Assembly: GCA_944329205.1 (NCBI GenBank)
Contig: CALVHY010000043.1
Location: forward strand, 1-40,128
DNA from: an uncultured Bacilli bacterium
Lineage (GTDB): Bacteria > Bacillota_I > Bacilli_A > RF39 > UBA660
DNA length: 40,128 nt
Direction of reading: 5' to 3'
Shown here: in pieces, positions 28,087 to 35,330 of the stretch
Position numbering within the stretch: the first letter of the stretch is position 1
Layout: each line of letters opens with the position of its first letter
Program-made: the position numbers and the translations under genes
The notes under the pieces: generated by a model
What the model saw: the letters and a program-made list of their open reading frames with translations, nothing else
What the model was told of the DNA's origin: nothing
Databases searched by the model: none

Positions 28087-29433
28087 TTACAATTTAGCTT
28101 TTATTTCTTTTACAGCTTGAGCCAGCTCTTGATTAGTTAATAGTTCTTGTTCTATTTTATCACAAGCAAATATGACTGTTGAATGATCTCGACCTCCAAA
28201 TTCTAATCCAATTCTAGGATATGTTTCATCTGTTTCGATACGGCATAAATACATAGCTAGTTGTCTTGGATGGGCTACTTTGTTGCTGCGTTTTTTGCCT
28301 TTTAAATCGTCAATAGTTATATGATAATAATCAGCGACAGCTTTTTGAATTTTTGTTATGTTGTTGTTAGAATAAATGTTTTTATTAACAAAATCTTTTA
28401 GGGCTTCACAAGTAAATTCTAAATCAATTGTTTTGGGAACAATCATGGCGGTGTAGGCCATTAAACGATTGATTGCTCCTTCTAAAAAGCGAATATCATT
28501 TTGACAAGCATTAGCAATATATTCAATGCTTTCTTCTTTAATTAGACCAGCAATACTGGTATTTTCAATTTTTTTGCGAATAATTCGACAGCGAAGATCA
28601 AAGTCGGGAGGATATATATCTACAGGTAGGCCCCACATAAATCTCGATCTTAGTCGTTCTTCTAAGATTTTTAAATCATCAGGAGATCGATCACTGCTGA
28701 TAATTATTTGTTTGTTAGATTGATGTAAATAATTAAAGGTATTGAAGAATTCTTGTTGTGTTTTTTCGGCGCCTACAAGATATTGAATATCATCAATAAT
28801 TAAAACATCAACGTTACGATATTTATTTTTAAAGTCATTAGCGTATTCAACTGTATTTTTGGCATTATCAGGATTAGCAATATTAGTGTATTCTGTCATA
28901 AATTCATCACAAGTACAATATAATACTTTGCGATTAGAGTTTTCGGTTATAAAATTACCTATGGCATGCATTAAATGAGTTTTGCCAAGCCCACTTTTAC
29001 CATATATAAATAAGGGATTATGGATGCGCCCGGGAGCTTCGGCCACCGCCATAGCTGCTACTTTAGCAAGTCGATTGGTGTCCCCAACGACAAAATTATC
29101 AAAGTTAAGATTGGGATTGAGATTAGTTTTGAAATTATCGTTAGTAACAATGTTTTTATCAACACTTTCTTCCTCATTAGCTAATATGTCACTTTCTAAA
29201 ACAAAGTCAATATCGTAGTTAATGTTAGTAAGATTAGCTAAAGTCTTTTCAATTAAGGAATAATAATTGTCACCAAGCATTTTTTTATGTATTTCCATGG
29301 GAACTTTAAAGGTTATAGTTTCATTCGTTAAACTGATAATTTCTAAATCATTAAACCAGGCATGAAAAGATGCAGGATTTATTTCTTTGTAAATACTGTC
29401 TAAAAATTCCTTTAATAATTTTTCTTTTCCCAA
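28087..29433 (-). CDS. dnaA: Chromosomal replication initiator DnaA
   Basis: The 448-residue AAA+ initiator has domain I (1-80), a short linker, and Walker A GKSGLGKT (145-152). Walker B is VDVLIIDDIQYL, and the C-terminal domain IV contains the DnaA signature GRDHSTVIFACDKIE that reads DnaA boxes. Translation starts at TTG 29433 after GGGTGAGG, the only start that keeps domain I complete. It faces away from the box cluster at 29531-29824 and is probably autoregulated by it. Confidence 0.98.
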   Translation of the reverse strand: MGKEKLLKEFLDSIYKEINPASFHAWFNDLEIISLTNETITFKVPMEIHKKMLGDNYYSLIEKTLANLTNINYDIDFVLESDILANEEESVDKNIVTNDNFKTNLNPNLNFDNFVVGDTNRLAKVAAMAVAEAPGRIHNPLFIYGKSGLGKTHLMHAIGNFITENSNRKVLYCTCDEFMTEYTNIANPDNAKNTVEYANDFKNKYRNVDVLIIDDIQYLVGAEKTQQEFFNTFNYLHQSNKQIIISSDRSPDDLKILEERLRSRFMWGLPVDIYPPDFDLRCRIIRKKIENTSIAGLIKEESIEYIANACQNDIRFLEGAINRLMAYTAMIVPKTIDLEFTCEALKDFVNKNIYSNNNITKIQKAVADYYHITIDDLKGKKRSNKVAHPRQLAMYLCRIETDETYPRIGLEFGGRDHSTVIFACDKIEQELLTNQELAQAVKEIKAKL

Positions 29434-29524
29434 CTAAACCTCACCCCACAGTCTTTGCATTTAACACTTTAATTGTATCGCATTTTTTTAAGAATTTAAA
29501 GTATAAAATGACATTTTTTTTATA

Positions 29525-29830
29525 AACATGTTATCAACAGTGATTTATCCTTGTAATACCTTATATTTTGGTATTTATCAACACTATCAACATAATTTAA
29601 ATAGTTTTTCTTTTTTATTAACAATTTTAAAAATTAAAATATTTTGTTGATAATGTGGATAACTTTGATTTTGGATACGCAAGAGGCGGTGGGTACTAAT
29701 AATTCTTACTTTTTTTAATTGTTAGTAACTTAAAGTTTATCAACATTTTAATTAAAAAAAAGTGTTAGTAATTGTTTAGATAATTATGATTTGTTTTTTA
29801 GAAATGTTTATTAAATGTTGATAAAAAGTT
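29525..29830. other. Replication origin oriC
   Basis: Between the divergent dnaA and rpmH lie six clear DnaA boxes: TTATCAACA at 29531, 29575 and 29737 on the plus strand; TGTTGATAA at 29645 and 29816; and the perfect TGTGGATAA at 29654. A one-mismatch box, CTATCAACA, is at 29584. Two pairs abut head to tail (29575/29584 and 29645/29654). After the second pair come a GC-richer stretch (29677-29693), TAC-TAA-TAA (29694-29702) resembling DnaA-trios, and an AT-rich tract. This fits the basal unwinding system known from B. subtilis, although the box-to-trio distance (31 bp) is long. Confidence 0.92.
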
Positions 29831-29849
29831 CTAAAAAGTTCTAAAAAAC

Positions 29850-29878
29850 TTGACTTGTGGGGAATATAATATTATAAT
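29850..29878 (+). promoter_or_regulatory. Promoter of rpmH
   Basis: TTGACT (29850-29855), 17 bases, TATAAT (29873-29878). It starts about 25 bases after the last DnaA box, so initiator binding could affect it. Confidence 0.82.
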
Positions 29879-29909
29879 TAAACCACTGAGTTTTTAAGGA
29901 GGTGTCACC

Positions 29910-30032
29910 ATGAAAAGAACATTTCAACCAAATAATCGAAAAAAAGTGAAGAAACATGGATTTTTTGCTCGTAAAGAGACAAATATTTTGAAAAATAGAC
30001 GTAAAAAAGGCCGTAAAGTATTATCTAAGTAA
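29910..30032 (+). CDS. rpmH: 50S ribosomal protein L34, shortened
   Basis: The 40-residue basic protein starts [20 protein letters not shown] and ends [11 protein letters not shown], both diagnostic for L34. Bacterial L34 is usually 44 residues or more; here the middle between the ARK and RRKKGRKV segments is about 4 residues shorter. ATG 29910 follows AAGGAGG. The oriC-rpmH-rnpA-yidC-khpB order is one of the most conserved in bacteria. Confidence 0.95.
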   Translation: MKRTFQPNNRKKVKKHGFFARKETNILKNRRKKGRKVLSK

Positions 30033-30058
30033 CCACTTTTTGTAGTGGTATTTTTTTT
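30032..30058 (+). terminator. Terminator after rpmH
   Basis: ACCACT-TTTTGT-AGTGGT followed by A and eight T. It begins at the last base of the rpmH stop codon. Read-through must feed rnpA, since no separate promoter is obvious, so it probably acts as an attenuator setting the rpmH:rnpA ratio. Confidence 0.8.
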
Positions 30059-30087
30059 CTTACTGATATTTTTTGAGAGGGATGGCA

Positions 30088-30429
30088 ATGAAAAAGTGGG
30101 AAATTGTAAAGAAAAATGAAGATTTTAATGATATAATTAATAAGGGAAAGTGTTTGAGAGGTGTTTATTTTAATATATATTATAAGGATACTTTAACTTG
30201 CTATCCTAAATTTGGGGTAGGTGTTAGTAAAAAGTATGGTACGGCCGTCAAACGAAATAAAGTGAAAAGACAGACGAGATGTTTAATTGATCAGTATAAA
30301 AATTTATTTGCAAAAACATATAATTATATTATAATAATTAAAAAGACCGCGATGAAGGTTAAATATGTGCAAATGGAAGAAGATTTTAAGCATATATTGG
30401 AAAGAGGAATAGAGAATGAAGAAAATTAA
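30088..30429 (+). CDS. rnpA: Ribonuclease P protein component
   Basis: The 113-residue protein contains the RnpA signature VGVSKKYGTAVKRNKVKRQTR, the basic helix that contacts the catalytic RNA and pre-tRNA leader. Upstream is FNIYYKDTLTCYPKFGVGV. I take ATG 30088, seven bases after GAGAGG; the earlier TTG and ATG in frame lack proper spacing. The 3' end overlaps yidC by 14 bases. Confidence 0.95.
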   Translation: MKKWEIVKKNEDFNDIINKGKCLRGVYFNIYYKDTLTCYPKFGVGVSKKYGTAVKRNKVKRQTRCLIDQYKNLFAKTYNYIIIIKKTAMKVKYVQMEEDFKHILERGIENEEN

Positions 30430-31426
30430 GATTGGTATTTTAATATTATTAGTTTTTTCTTTAACCGCTTGTGGTAATAGTAACTATATTGTTGATGAGG
30501 ATAATAATGTGGTTGAATATGAAAAAACAGGTCAGGTATTACAAAAAGATATTTTATGTAAACCGGAAGATGAAGATTTAGATCAACTTTATCAAGAATA
30601 TGGAGATCAAACAAAGATTCCTTATGAAGACTTACCACTTTGTTCGGAATTTAATTTATCTAGTAATAAAGCAGATGGTATTTGGGAAGGTATTTTTGTT
30701 AAACCACTGGCTTATTTAATACTTAAACTAGGATATTTAATTAACAGTTTTGGTCTTGCGGTTATTGGTATTGGTCTTTTAATTAGATTAATTTTGCTAC
30801 CAATTTCAAGGAAAACAATGAGGCAATCTAGTAATATGAAAAAAGCACAACCAGAAATTGCAAGAATTGAGAAGAAGTATGCTGGAAAAAATGATAATGA
30901 AGCAATGTTACAAAAATCTCAGGAAATGATGATGGTTTATAAAAAATATAATATTAGTCCTTTTGGTAGTTGCCTGCTTGCTTTTATTCAACTTCCTTTG
31001 TTCTTTGCTTTTTTGCAAGCTATAAATAGGACACCAGCTATATTTGAAGATACATTTTTAGGACTAACTTTGGGACAAACCCCAATGGTTGGACTTTTTG
31101 AGTATCATCAATGGAGTTATATTATAATTATTGCTTTAATTATATTGACAACATATTTATCATTTAGAAATTCTATGTCAACTACACAAACTGGTAATCA
31201 GGATATGGAAAGACAAATGCAATTTATATTTAAGTTTATGATTATTATGATTTCCGTTGCTTCTTTATATTTATCAACGGCTATAGCCCTTTACTGGGTG
31301 GCAACAAATGGTTTTGTCGTTATTCAAAATTTAATCTTTAAGAAAATTGATGAAAGAGAAGATAAAAAAGATAAATTAATTGTTCCCCATAAGAATAAAA
31401 AGAAAGATAAGAAGAAAGGAAAGTAG
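30416..31426 (+). CDS. yidC: Membrane protein insertase YidC (SpoIIIJ/MisCA type), lipoprotein
   Basis: The 336-residue protein starts with a lipoprotein signal and lipobox LTAC (Cys19 lipidated). An extracellular stretch rich in acidic residues follows. The conserved core comes next: a first helix at about 100-120, the cytoplasmic hairpin with MKKAQPEIARIEKKYAGKND, and further transmembrane segments. The C-terminal tail is Lys-rich. YidC inserts and folds membrane proteins alone or with Sec. In Bacillus the paralogue SpoIIIJ, at this same locus, is also needed for sporulation. The gene overlaps rnpA. Confidence 0.95.
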   Translation: MKKIKIGILILLVFSLTACGNSNYIVDEDNNVVEYEKTGQVLQKDILCKPEDEDLDQLYQEYGDQTKIPYEDLPLCSEFNLSSNKADGIWEGIFVKPLAYLILKLGYLINSFGLAVIGIGLLIRLILLPISRKTMRQSSNMKKAQPEIARIEKKYAGKNDNEAMLQKSQEMMMVYKKYNISPFGSCLLAFIQLPLFFAFLQAINRTPAIFEDTFLGLTLGQTPMVGLFEYHQWSYIIIIALIILTTYLSFRNSMSTTQTGNQDMERQMQFIFKFMIIMISVASLYLSTAIALYWVATNGFVVIQNLIFKKIDEREDKKDKLIVPHKNKKKDKKKGK

Positions 31427-31428
31427 TA

Positions 31429-32037
31429 ATGAATGTAGTTAAAGAGGTAGCTAAAACAAAAGATGAAGCTTTAAGACAGGTTTTAATCAAATTAAATGCG
31501 AAAGAAGAGGAAGTGTCTTATGATTTTAAAGAAATTAAAGGTGGTCTTTTTAAAGGAGTAACTTATGAGTGCCGCGGCTTTTTAAAGATCGATCTAATAA
31601 ATGAAGTTCAAGAATATTTGAGAGGTATTTTAGATGCTATGGGCTTAGAGGTAACTTTCGAAGTTAAAACAAAAGATGGAGTTTCCACGATTAAAATGTA
31701 TACTTCTAATAATCCAATTATAATTGGTAGAAATGGAACAAATTTAGAAGCATTAACAACTTTAGCAAGACAATTTGTAAAAAATATTACAGATAACGGA
31801 CCTAAAATAATACTAGACGTTGAAGATTATAAGGATCGACAAGTAAAAAGATTGGAAAGATTAGCTAAAAATTTGGCTAGAGATGTAGTTAGAACAAAAG
31901 CTGATATTGAAATGGATAACATGAATTCTTATGAAAGAAGAATAGTTCATAATGTTCTTACTGAATTTAAAGGTGTTAAAACCGAAAGTGTGGGAGAAGA
32001 CCCTAATAGACATGTTGTTATAAAATATGATAAATAG
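31429..32037 (+). CDS. khpB: RNA-binding protein KhpB (Jag)
   Basis: The 202-residue protein has three parts. The Jag N-terminal domain is at about 1-50. A KH domain contains IIGRNGTNLEALTTLARQ near residue 100. A C-terminal R3H domain has MNSYERRIVHNVL and ends HVVIKYDK. KhpB forms an RNA-chaperone complex with KhpA and affects cell elongation and division in Gram-positives. It begins 2 bases after yidC, as in most Firmicutes. Confidence 0.95.
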   Translation: MNVVKEVAKTKDEALRQVLIKLNAKEEEVSYDFKEIKGGLFKGVTYECRGFLKIDLINEVQEYLRGILDAMGLEVTFEVKTKDGVSTIKMYTSNNPIIIGRNGTNLEALTTLARQFVKNITDNGPKIILDVEDYKDRQVKRLERLAKNLARDVVRTKADIEMDNMNSYERRIVHNVLTEFKGVKTESVGEDPNRHVVIKYDK

Positions 32038-32062
32038 TGCTTATGTTAGAGCACATTTTTTC
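32037..32062 (+). terminator. Terminator after khpB
   Basis: GTGCT-TATGTTAG-AGCAC followed by ATTTTTTC, beginning at the khpB stop codon. It ends the rpmH-khpB operon and the stretch of conserved synteny. Confidence 0.82.
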
Positions 32063-32116
32063 TTTTTAAGTACGAATTGCAGTTTTTGTCATAAAATATT
32101 TTAGAGGAGGATGTTT

Positions 32117-32428
32117 ATGGCAAAAAAGGTTGTTATTGATCCAGGACATGGGGGTGAAGATCCTGGTGCTAGTGCAAATGGGATCGTCGAAAAAGATTAT
32201 ACTTTAAAAATTAGTCAATATATGGCGGATCGTTTAACAGAACTGGGAATTGAAAATGCTTTGACAAGAAATAGCGATGTTACTTTAGATTCAACCACAA
32301 GACCTAAAACAGCCCAAAGTTTATTTGGTACGGGTAGTGATGTCATACTTGTTTCTAATCATATTAATGCCGGAGGTGGCGAAGGTCAAAGTGTAACAAA
32401 TAAATGTATAACAATTAAAGCCAAATAA
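32117..32428 (+). pseudogene. N-acetylmuramoyl-L-alanine amidase (Amidase_3), truncated
   Basis: The 5' part codes for a good Amidase_3 start, KKVVIDPGHGGEDPGASANG, with the zinc His of DPGHGG and the Glu of IVEKDYTL. VILVSNHINAGGGEG contains the third zinc ligand. After GEG (about base 32385) the match ends: the last residues, QSVTNKCITIKAK, do not belong to the family, and the C-terminal half with the catalytic Glu is missing. CwlD-type enzymes are about 180-240 residues; this is 103. I infer that the gene was cut by insertion or rearrangement at the left edge of the accessory region. ATG 32117 is used, six bases after GGAGG. The missing half is not found in the window. Confidence 0.82.
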
Positions 32429-32451
32429 ATAATAATGAATGGAGAAATGTT

Positions 32452-32802
32452 ATGAATATTAGTTACACTAGAAAAGGTGATTATTTATTACCTAATTTTA
32501 TATTAAAAGATAAAGAACAATATAATATAGGAAAATATGGATTATTAAGACTAGAATATATTAAAAAATATAAGTTAGGATTATTTTTTGATTTACTTAT
32601 GAATGATACTTTAAATGAATATCTTCATGAAATAGATACTAATGTTATGGAGAAAGTACAAATATTAACTAATGAACTAGCTGAAAAAGAAAATATAAAT
32701 GAATATTTAAAACAAAAAAATCAAATGCTTTGGGTAAGCAAAATGAATAATATTAAAAATATAGCAGAAGAAATAATTCTGAAGGAGTATATCTATGTGT
32801 GA
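32452..32802 (+). CDS. tnpV: Transposon-encoded protein TnpV
   Basis: The 116-residue protein matches the TnpV family by its opening MNISYTRKGDYLLPNF, the block IGKYGLLRLEYIKKYK, and NDTLNEYLHEIDT. The ending, VSKMNNIKNIAEEIILKE, also fits. TnpV proteins occur in Tn4451-like and other mobile elements of gut Firmicutes; their function is not known. ATG has AATGGAGAA upstream. It is the first gene after the broken amidase, supporting a mobile origin of the region. No tnpX serine recombinase follows. Confidence 0.88.
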   Translation: MNISYTRKGDYLLPNFILKDKEQYNIGKYGLLRLEYIKKYKLGLFFDLLMNDTLNEYLHEIDTNVMEKVQILTNELAEKENINEYLKQKNQMLWVSKMNNIKNIAEEIILKEYIYV

Positions 32803-33094
32803 TATTACTGATGAAGAATTTGAAAGAATATACTTACCTGTATGTATTAATTATAATAACTATCTAAAAGAATTTGTAATACCAGATGTAGTTGCTTTTT
32901 ATATAGCAGATAGTTTTTATAAGAAAACATTATCTAAAGCACCATTATATAACCATATTAATTCAGCAATAGATGTATTTAATGTAAGTTGTGATATAGA
33001 TAAACTTATACCACCTATAAAGAAAATATTAAGAATAAAATATAATTTAAAAATAGTAAATGATAATCCTATGATATTAAAGAAATTTTATTAA
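32795..33094 (+). CDS. Uncharacterised protein coupled to tnpV
   Basis: A 99-residue, probably helical protein with no signal or transmembrane segment. It overlaps tnpV by 8 bases and has its own GGAG site, so it is probably cotranslated. Notable parts are EFVIPDVVAFYIADSFYKK and a C-terminal LRIKYNLKIVNDNPMILKK. I do not recognise it. The tight coupling suggests it belongs to the same element as tnpV. Confidence 0.65.
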   Translation: MCDITDEEFERIYLPVCINYNNYLKEFVIPDVVAFYIADSFYKKTLSKAPLYNHINSAIDVFNVSCDIDKLIPPIKKILRIKYNLKIVNDNPMILKKFY

Positions 33095-33101
33095 AAGAGA
33101 G

Positions 33102-33133
33102 AACTCTATCGAATCAAATTGATAGAGTTTTTA
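33102..33133 (+). terminator. Terminator after the tnpV pair
   Basis: AACTCTATC (33102-33110) and GATAGAGTT (33121-33129) with a 10-base loop, followed by a T-run interrupted by one A. Confidence 0.75.
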
Positions 33134-33144
33134 TGTGAAATATT

Positions 33145-33188
33145 TTTACTTTTGTACCACTTTTTTTGTTTTGTGGAACAAAAGTAAA
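33145..33188. repeat. Imperfect 16-bp inverted repeat
   Basis: TTTACTTTTGTACCAC (33145-33160) and GTGGAACAAAAGTAAA (33173-33188) pair at 15 of 16 positions around a T-rich centre. A second inverted repeat, TCCCACA/TGTGGGA (33235-33259), follows. The gap holds no gene. It could be a transfer origin, a recombination site or the end of an element, but no relaxase is visible. Confidence 0.7.
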
Positions 33189-33273
33189 TTGATTTGAGAG
33201 TAAAACTATTGTCCAGCCAGCACTGAATTTCTACTCCCACATGAAATTCTTTTGTGGGATTACTCCCAAACCC

Positions 33274-33302
33274 TTGATTAAAAACTAAAATTATGATATC
33301 AT
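33274..33302 (+). promoter_or_regulatory. Probable promoter of the RHH-R-M unit
   Basis: TTGATT (33274-33279), 17 bases, TATCAT (33297-33302). The -10 lies inside the left arm of the large palindrome, so binding there would block transcription. Confidence 0.5.
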
Positions 33303-33329
33303 TATATCAAGATATAATGATATCATAAT
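33290..33329. promoter_or_regulatory. 40-bp palindrome, probable operator of the RHH regulator
   Basis: Two perfect 19-base arms (33290-33308 and 33311-33329) surround AA. Each arm contains the 8-base palindrome TGATATCA (33294-33301, 33318-33325), with centres 24 bp apart; nested TATATC/GATATA lies in the middle. It overlaps the predicted -10 and ends 13 bases before the RHH start codon. That is the expected layout of an autoregulatory operator. No T-run follows, so it is not a terminator. Confidence 0.7.
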
Positions 33330-33342
33330 AAAGAGGGATAAT

Positions 33343-33519
33343 ATGGATAAAATGAAAGAGGAAAGAGTTCCAATTCCATTACGAATACCTAAGGATTTAT
33401 TTAAATTAATTAGAAGAATAGTTAATTCAAAAAAAGAAGAGGAACGTGGATATAGTATAAACAAATTTGTTTTAGAGGCTATAGAAGAAAAAATTAGTAG
33501 AAGTAGTAGGAGTGAATAA
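33343..33519 (+). CDS. Small ribbon-helix-helix-like DNA-binding protein
   Basis: A 58-residue protein starting MDKMKEERVPIPLRIPKDLF. The pattern RVPIPLRIPKDLFKLI (strand then helix) followed by GYSINKFVLEAIEEKI (second helix) is that of the Arc/MetJ-type RHH fold. ATG 33343 has AGAGGG. It is 2 bases from the methyltransferase gene and directly downstream of the 40-bp palindrome. I infer that it represses its own operon, acting as a timing regulator for the restriction-modification genes, a role usually played by HTH C-proteins. An antitoxin-like role is possible, but no toxin is evident. Confidence 0.78.
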   Translation: MDKMKEERVPIPLRIPKDLFKLIRRIVNSKKEEERGYSINKFVLEAIEEKISRSSRSE

Positions 33520-33521
33520 AA

Positions 33522-35330
33522 ATGAAAAGAGCAGACATTATTTCTAAAATAGGAAGAAAATATTTAAAAAGTAATATAGAAAATGATGAATTTAGCTATA
33601 AAAAAGGCTTACAAGCAATTGGCAAAAATTATTTAGACTATTTATCTGAAGACGCGAAGAGAATGTATAAAGATTTGGATATCAGATTTGAAAATCAAAA
33701 AATGTCGATTTTAATTGAAACGAAGCAAAATTTAAATGGGACTGATTTAAAAAATGGTTTAATCCAGTTACAAAATTATATAAACTTTGAAAGAGAAATG
33801 AATAATAATCAAATTGTAGCAATACTAGCTAGCACAAGTAAGGATGAAATATACGTTTGGTATAATATTAATGATTCAATTACTTTAGAAAACTATCAAA
33901 AAAATGAAAGGACTATAAAATCATTTGAAGAGTACTATGATATTTACTATGGAACAACAAATGATAAATTGGCTTTAATACAAAATACATATAGCTTGAA
34001 TGAATTATTACACAAATACGGAATAAATGAGAAAATAAGAAGTCAATTTGTAGGTACTTGCCTTTTGGCATTAAAGAATGGATTAATATATGAAAATTTA
34101 TCTACTGCTCAAATTATTGCAGGTGTTGAAAGTAAATTAACAAATTTGTTAGAGAAAGATTTAAATAAGGCTTATAAGTTGAGCATTTTAAAAACTAAAG
34201 TATTAAATTCTCAAGATGTACGAGAATTAAAAGATTATGAATTCCAAGATATTTTAAATCATATAAAGAAAGATATACTTCCATCTATTAACGATAAAAG
34301 TACCATGGGACAAGATTTATTAAATTTATTCTTTACGACTTTCAATAAGTATGTCGGTAAAACAGACAAAAATCAAGCATTCACTCCAGATCACATTGTA
34401 CATTTTATGTGTAGAGTTACTGGTGTTAATAGAAATTCTGTTGTATTAGATCCGTGTTGCGGTTCAGGAGCTTTCCTAGTTAGAGCTTTAACAGATGCAT
34501 TAGATGACTGTGATACAGATGAGCAAAGGAATCACGTTAAACAGAAACAAATATATGGAATCGAGTATGAAGAAACAGCATTTGGTTTGTCTACAACAAA
34601 TATGTTAATTCACGGGGATGGCAATTCTAATATTATTCAAGGTTCCTGTTTTTCAGAAGATAATTATACAGATGCAGGTATAAATGTAGTATTAATGAAT
34701 CCACCTTATAATGGTCAAAGAAAGCATTGCAATCCTAAATATGTGGAAACATGGAATGAAAAAGTGACTACAGATCCATCCAAAGGATTTCATTATGTAT
34801 ATTATATTGCTTCAAAAATTAAAACTGGCAAATTGGCTGTTTTACTACCAATGCAATGTGCTATCGGAGCATCAGCTGATTTGCAATATTTTAAAAAGAA
34901 AATGTTAGAAGAACATACATTAGATGCAGTATTTTCATTACCAGCAGATATGTTTTATCCAGGTGCAAATGCCGTAGCATGTTGTATGGTATTCAATTTA
35001 GGTGTAAGGCACGAAAATTCTCCAATAAAAGAAACATTTTTTGGGTATTTCAAGGATGATGGATTTATAAAAAGAAAGAATTTAGGAAGGCTAGAACGAG
35101 AACCAGGTATATGGAATAAAATAGAAAGTAAATGGTTACAATTGTATAGAGAAAGAAAAACTGAAGTTGGATTATCTGTTGTAAAAAAAGTTGGGCCAAA
35201 TGATGAGTGGCTTGCTGAAGCATATATGGAAACTGACTATTCTAAACTTAATAAATATGATTTTCAAAAAGTGATTAATGAATATCTTGGCTATAGAATT
35301 GCAAATGGAGGAAACATATGGCAAAGTTAA
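33522..35330 (+). CDS. Fused restriction-methyltransferase, BcgI-like A subunit
   Basis: A 602-residue protein. The N-terminal region contains DIRFENQKMSILIETKQNL; Asp53, Glu66 and Lys68 form a PD-(D/E)xK-like pattern. The central and C-terminal parts are an N6-adenine methyltransferase of gamma (HsdM) type, with motif I DPCCGSGAFLV (310-320) and catalytic NPPY (393-396). A nuclease N-terminus fused to HsdM-type methylase, followed by a separate S gene, is the arrangement of type IIB BcgI (A 637, B 341 residues); here 602 and 328. It should both methylate and cut DNA. There is no separate hsdR. The subtype is inference. Confidence 0.87.
   Translation: MKRADIISKIGRKYLKSNIENDEFSYKKGLQAIGKNYLDYLSEDAKRMYKDLDIRFENQKMSILIETKQNLNGTDLKNGLIQLQNYINFEREMNNNQIVAILASTSKDEIYVWYNINDSITLENYQKNERTIKSFEEYYDIYYGTTNDKLALIQNTYSLNELLHKYGINEKIRSQFVGTCLLALKNGLIYENLSTAQIIAGVESKLTNLLEKDLNKAYKLSILKTKVLNSQDVRELKDYEFQDILNHIKKDILPSINDKSTMGQDLLNLFFTTFNKYVGKTDKNQAFTPDHIVHFMCRVTGVNRNSVVLDPCCGSGAFLVRALTDALDDCDTDEQRNHVKQKQIYGIEYEETAFGLSTTNMLIHGDGNSNIIQGSCFSEDNYTDAGINVVLMNPPYNGQRKHCNPKYVETWNEKVTTDPSKGFHYVYYIASKIKTGKLAVLLPMQCAIGASADLQYFKKKMLEEHTLDAVFSLPADMFYPGANAVACCMVFNLGVRHENSPIKETFFGYFKDDGFIKRKNLGRLEREPGIWNKIESKWLQLYRERKTEVGLSVVKKVGPNDEWLAEAYMETDYSKLNKYDFQKVINEYLGYRIANGGNIWQS

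Noticed and set aside
33290-33329. 40-bp palindrome as a terminator or CRISPR-type repeat
   Set aside because: There is no T-run and no further copy in the window; its place over a promoter fits an operator better.
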